This document shows, piece after piece, positions 62,124 to 64,000 of a stretch of 64,000 nucleotides of DNA (positions are counted from its first letter, which is position 1; each line of letters opens with the position of its first letter). The stretch is from Sphingomonas chungangi. GTDB taxonomy: Bacteria > Pseudomonadota > Alphaproteobacteria > Sphingomonadales > Sphingomonadaceae. Location of the stretch: NCBI RefSeq assembly GCF_013778325.1, contig NZ_JACEIB010000025.1:124001-188000 (forward strand), given 5' to 3'. The translations under genes and the position numbers were made by a program. Below the pieces are notes generated by a model. It did no database searches. It was not told where the DNA came from and saw nothing but the letters and a program-made list of their open reading frames with translations.

Positions 62124-64000
62124 TTAGCGCGCGATGCCCGCCGCGGCCAGAACCGCCAGCGTCATCAGGTCGCCGGCCGACGAGGTCATCGCCGCGATCT
62201 GCACCGAATGCTCCATGTTGATCAGCATCGGCCCGATCATCCGCTCGCCGCCCAGCTCGCGCAGCAGCTTGGCCGAGATGTTGGCGGACTGCAGCCCCGG
62301 CATCACCAGCACGTTGGCCGGGCCGGACAGGCGGCTGAACGGATAATTCTTCTTGTGCGCGGGATTGAGAGCGACGTCCGCCGCCATCTCGCCCTCATAT
62401 TCGAATTCCACCCCACGCTTGTCGAGCTCGGCCACGGCCGCGCGGACATTGTCGAGCCACTTGCCCGGCGGATTGCCGAAGGTGGAGTAGGACAGGAACG
62501 CCACGCGCGGCTCCTGCCCCATGCGGCGCGCCACCGCCGCAGTCTGTTGGGCGATGTCGGCGAGTTGCTCGGCACTGGGGCGCTCGTTGACCGTGGTGTC
62601 GGCCAGGAACACCGAATGGTTGCGCCCCACCATCAGGTGGATGCCGAAGGGCGTGTGGCCGGGCGCCGAATCGACCACCCGCATCACCTCGATCAGCGAG
62701 GAGCGGAACGGGCGAGTGACGCCGGTCACCATGACGTCGGCCTCGCCTAGTGCAACCAGCAGCGCGCCGAAGACATTGCGATCGCGATTGACCATCCGTT
62801 CGACGTCGCGGCGCATGAAGCCCTTGCGCTTGAGCTTGTCGTACAGAATCTCCACCATCTTGGGGACGAGCGGCGAATGGCGGGCGTTGTGCAGCTCGAA
62901 TCCCGCCGGATCGGCGCCGAGCTTCGCCAGCAGATCCTTGGTGTCGTCCACGCCGACCAGCACGGGAATACCGTAGCCGCCCTCCTTGAACGCGATCGCG
63001 GCGCGCAGCACCACCTCTTCCTCGCCCTCTGCGAACAGCACGCGCTTGGGGCGGGCCCGCGCCTGCTCGTAGGCCGAGGCCAGCACCGCCGTCGTCGGGT
63101 TGAGCCGCTCGCGCATGCGCTCGCGATAGGCGTCCATGTCCTCGATCGGCTTCTGCGCGACGCCGGTGTCCATCGCCGCCTGTGCGACGGCGGGCGGGAT
63201 CGTCTCGATCAGGCGCGGATCAAACGGTGCGGGAATGATGTAGTCCGGCCCGAACTTGTGGGCGACGCCATAGGCCGCCGCGACATCCTCGTGCACCTGC
63301 TGACGGGCGAGCGCGGCCAGCGCGTGCGCAGCGGCGAGCTTCATCTCCTCGTTGATCGTCGTCGCGCGAACGTCGAGCGCGCCGCGGAAGATGAAGGGGA
63401 AGCCCAGCACGTTGTTGACCTGGTTCGGATAGTCCGACCGGCCGGTGGCGATGATCGCGTCGGGCGCAGCGGCCAAAGCATCTTCCGGCAGGATCTCGGG
63501 GTCCGGATTGGCCATGGCGAAGATGATCGGCTTGGGCGCCATCGACTTCACCATCTCCCGGGTGAGCGCGCCCGCCACCGACAGGCCGTAGAAGACGTCC
63601 GCGCCCTTGATCGCCTCGGCCAGGGTGCGCGCGTCAGTCTTGGCGGCATGCGCGGACTTCCACTGGTTCATGCCCTCGGTGCGGCCTTCGTAGATCACGC
63701 CCTTGGAATCGCAGAGGATGACGTCGCGCACGCCCAGCGCCTTGGCGAGCTCCGTGCAGCTGATCGAGGCCGCGCCGGCGCCGTTGACGACGATCCGGAC
63801 GTCCTTGAGCTCGCGGCCCGTCAGGTAGCAGGCATTGATCAGGCCGGCGGCGGAAATGATCGCGGTGCCGTGCTGGTCGTCGTGGAAGACCGGGATGTTC
63901 ATCCGCTCGCGCAGGGTCTGCTCGATCACGAAGCATTCGGGAGCCTTGATGTCCTCCAGGTTGATGCCGCCGAAGCTCGGCTCCATCAGCTCGACCGCGT
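62124..64000 (-). CDS. maeB: MaeB: NADP-dependent malic enzyme, C-terminal part (5' end beyond the window)
   Basis: About 625 residues are visible and the frame continues past 64000, so the true start is outside. The malic-enzyme half shows [43 protein letters not shown] (NADP) and [13 protein letters not shown]; from about the middle the protein is a phosphotransacetylase-like (PTA_PTB) domain ([43 protein letters not shown]) of the kind that regulates this class by acetyl-CoA. It decarboxylates malate to pyruvate with NADPH. Stop TAA. Confidence 0.95.
   Translation of the reverse strand, partial: AVELMEPSFGGINLEDIKAPECFVIEQTLRERMNIPVFHDDQHGTAIISAAGLINACYLTGRELKDVRIVVNGAGAASISCTELAKALGVRDVILCDSKGVIYEGRTEGMNQWKSAHAAKTDARTLAEAIKGADVFYGLSVAGALTREMVKSMAPKPIIFAMANPDPEILPEDALAAAPDAIIATGRSDYPNQVNNVLGFPFIFRGALDVRATTINEEMKLAAAHALAALARQQVHEDVAAAYGVAHKFGPDYIIPAPFDPRLIETIPPAVAQAAMDTGVAQKPIEDMDAYRERMRERLNPTTAVLASAYEQARARPKRVLFAEGEEEVVLRAAIAFKEGGYGIPVLVGVDDTKDLLAKLGADPAGFELHNARHSPLVPKMVEILYDKLKRKGFMRRDVERMVNRDRNVFGALLVALGEADVMVTGVTRPFRSSLIEVMRVVDSAPGHTPFGIHLMVGRNHSVFLADTTVNERPSAEQLADIAQQTAAVARRMGQEPRVAFLSYSTFGNPPGKWLDNVRAAVAELDKRGVEFEYEGEMAADVALNPAHKKNYPFSRLSGPANVLVMPGLQSANISAKLLRELGGERMIGPMLINMEHSVQIAAMTSSAGDLMTLAVLAAAGIAR

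Overview
The window is a chromosomal segment of a high-GC alphaproteobacterium, most likely a member of the Sphingomonadales (Sphingomonas in the broad sense). This rests on gene content: COQ9, a CBP3-like ubiquinol-cytochrome c chaperone, a zinc-ribbon/DUF3426 gene beside ftsEX, an inner-membrane HIG1-domain protein, PduO-type cobalamin adenosyltransferase, adjacent metXW, and a manganese riboswitch of the alphaproteobacterial form in front of mntP. Genes are packed tightly, with many 4-base (ATGA/GTGA) or 1-base (TGATG) overlaps. No insertion sequence, prophage, plasmid origin or CRISPR array was found, and no gene-free stretch exceeds 300 bases.

Layout. 1-2224: start of a MarC-family gene, folD, yggT, argB. 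2289-5050: a secreted hypothetical, an M91-type zinc metallopeptidase resembling type III effector proteases, a queuosine-precursor transporter, a secreted hypothetical with its own terminator. 5193-10682: a CNT nucleoside transporter, a PsiF-like secreted protein, an exported HIT protein, a 3-hydroxyacyl-CoA dehydrogenase, and the ergothioneine pair egtB-egtD. 10784-16776: cobalamin adenosyltransferase, HIG1 protein, gluQRS, HNH nuclease, PEP carboxylase, and mntP behind a yybP-ykoY (mnr) riboswitch. 16773-24379: seven coupled genes for a tripartite MacAB/OprM-type efflux system, an exported EF-hand protein and a two-component system.

24619-28169 holds the most unusual locus: an 837-residue fusion of a DegT/DnrJ-type PLP aminotransferase with a two-Rossmann flavin/NAD(P) oxidoreductase, translationally coupled to a GT2 glycosyltransferase and lying at the 3' side of tRNA-Leu(GAG). 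28372-32081: zinc-ribbon protein, ftsE, ftsX, a YdcF-like protein and plsC. 32147-36019: tyrA-hisC divergent from metX-metW. 36055-40270: pheST and rpmI-rplT. 40430-46734: an AsmA-family protein behind a perfect EcfG-type general-stress promoter, hisN, an AraC regulator, a VOC protein, a membrane protein, TfoX-like, prs.

46848-51677: gltX, a small membrane protein and the riboflavin genes ribD-ribE-ribB-ribH, in which the RibB protein carries a RibA-like domain lacking catalytic residues. 51678-56124: a hybrid histidine kinase, bamE, CBP3 chaperone, DUF177 protein, a 47-residue small protein, ssb. 56140-58280: feoAB with a Fur-box-like site. 58305-64000: COQ9, an EamA transporter, an Old Yellow Enzyme, a membrane protein and the 3' part of maeB.

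Most of the region is housekeeping metabolism (folate, arginine, aromatic amino acids, methionine, histidine, riboflavin, PRPP, translation). The parts most likely to repay study are the aminotransferase-flavoprotein/GT2 pair, the EF-hand efflux operon and the M91 peptidase.
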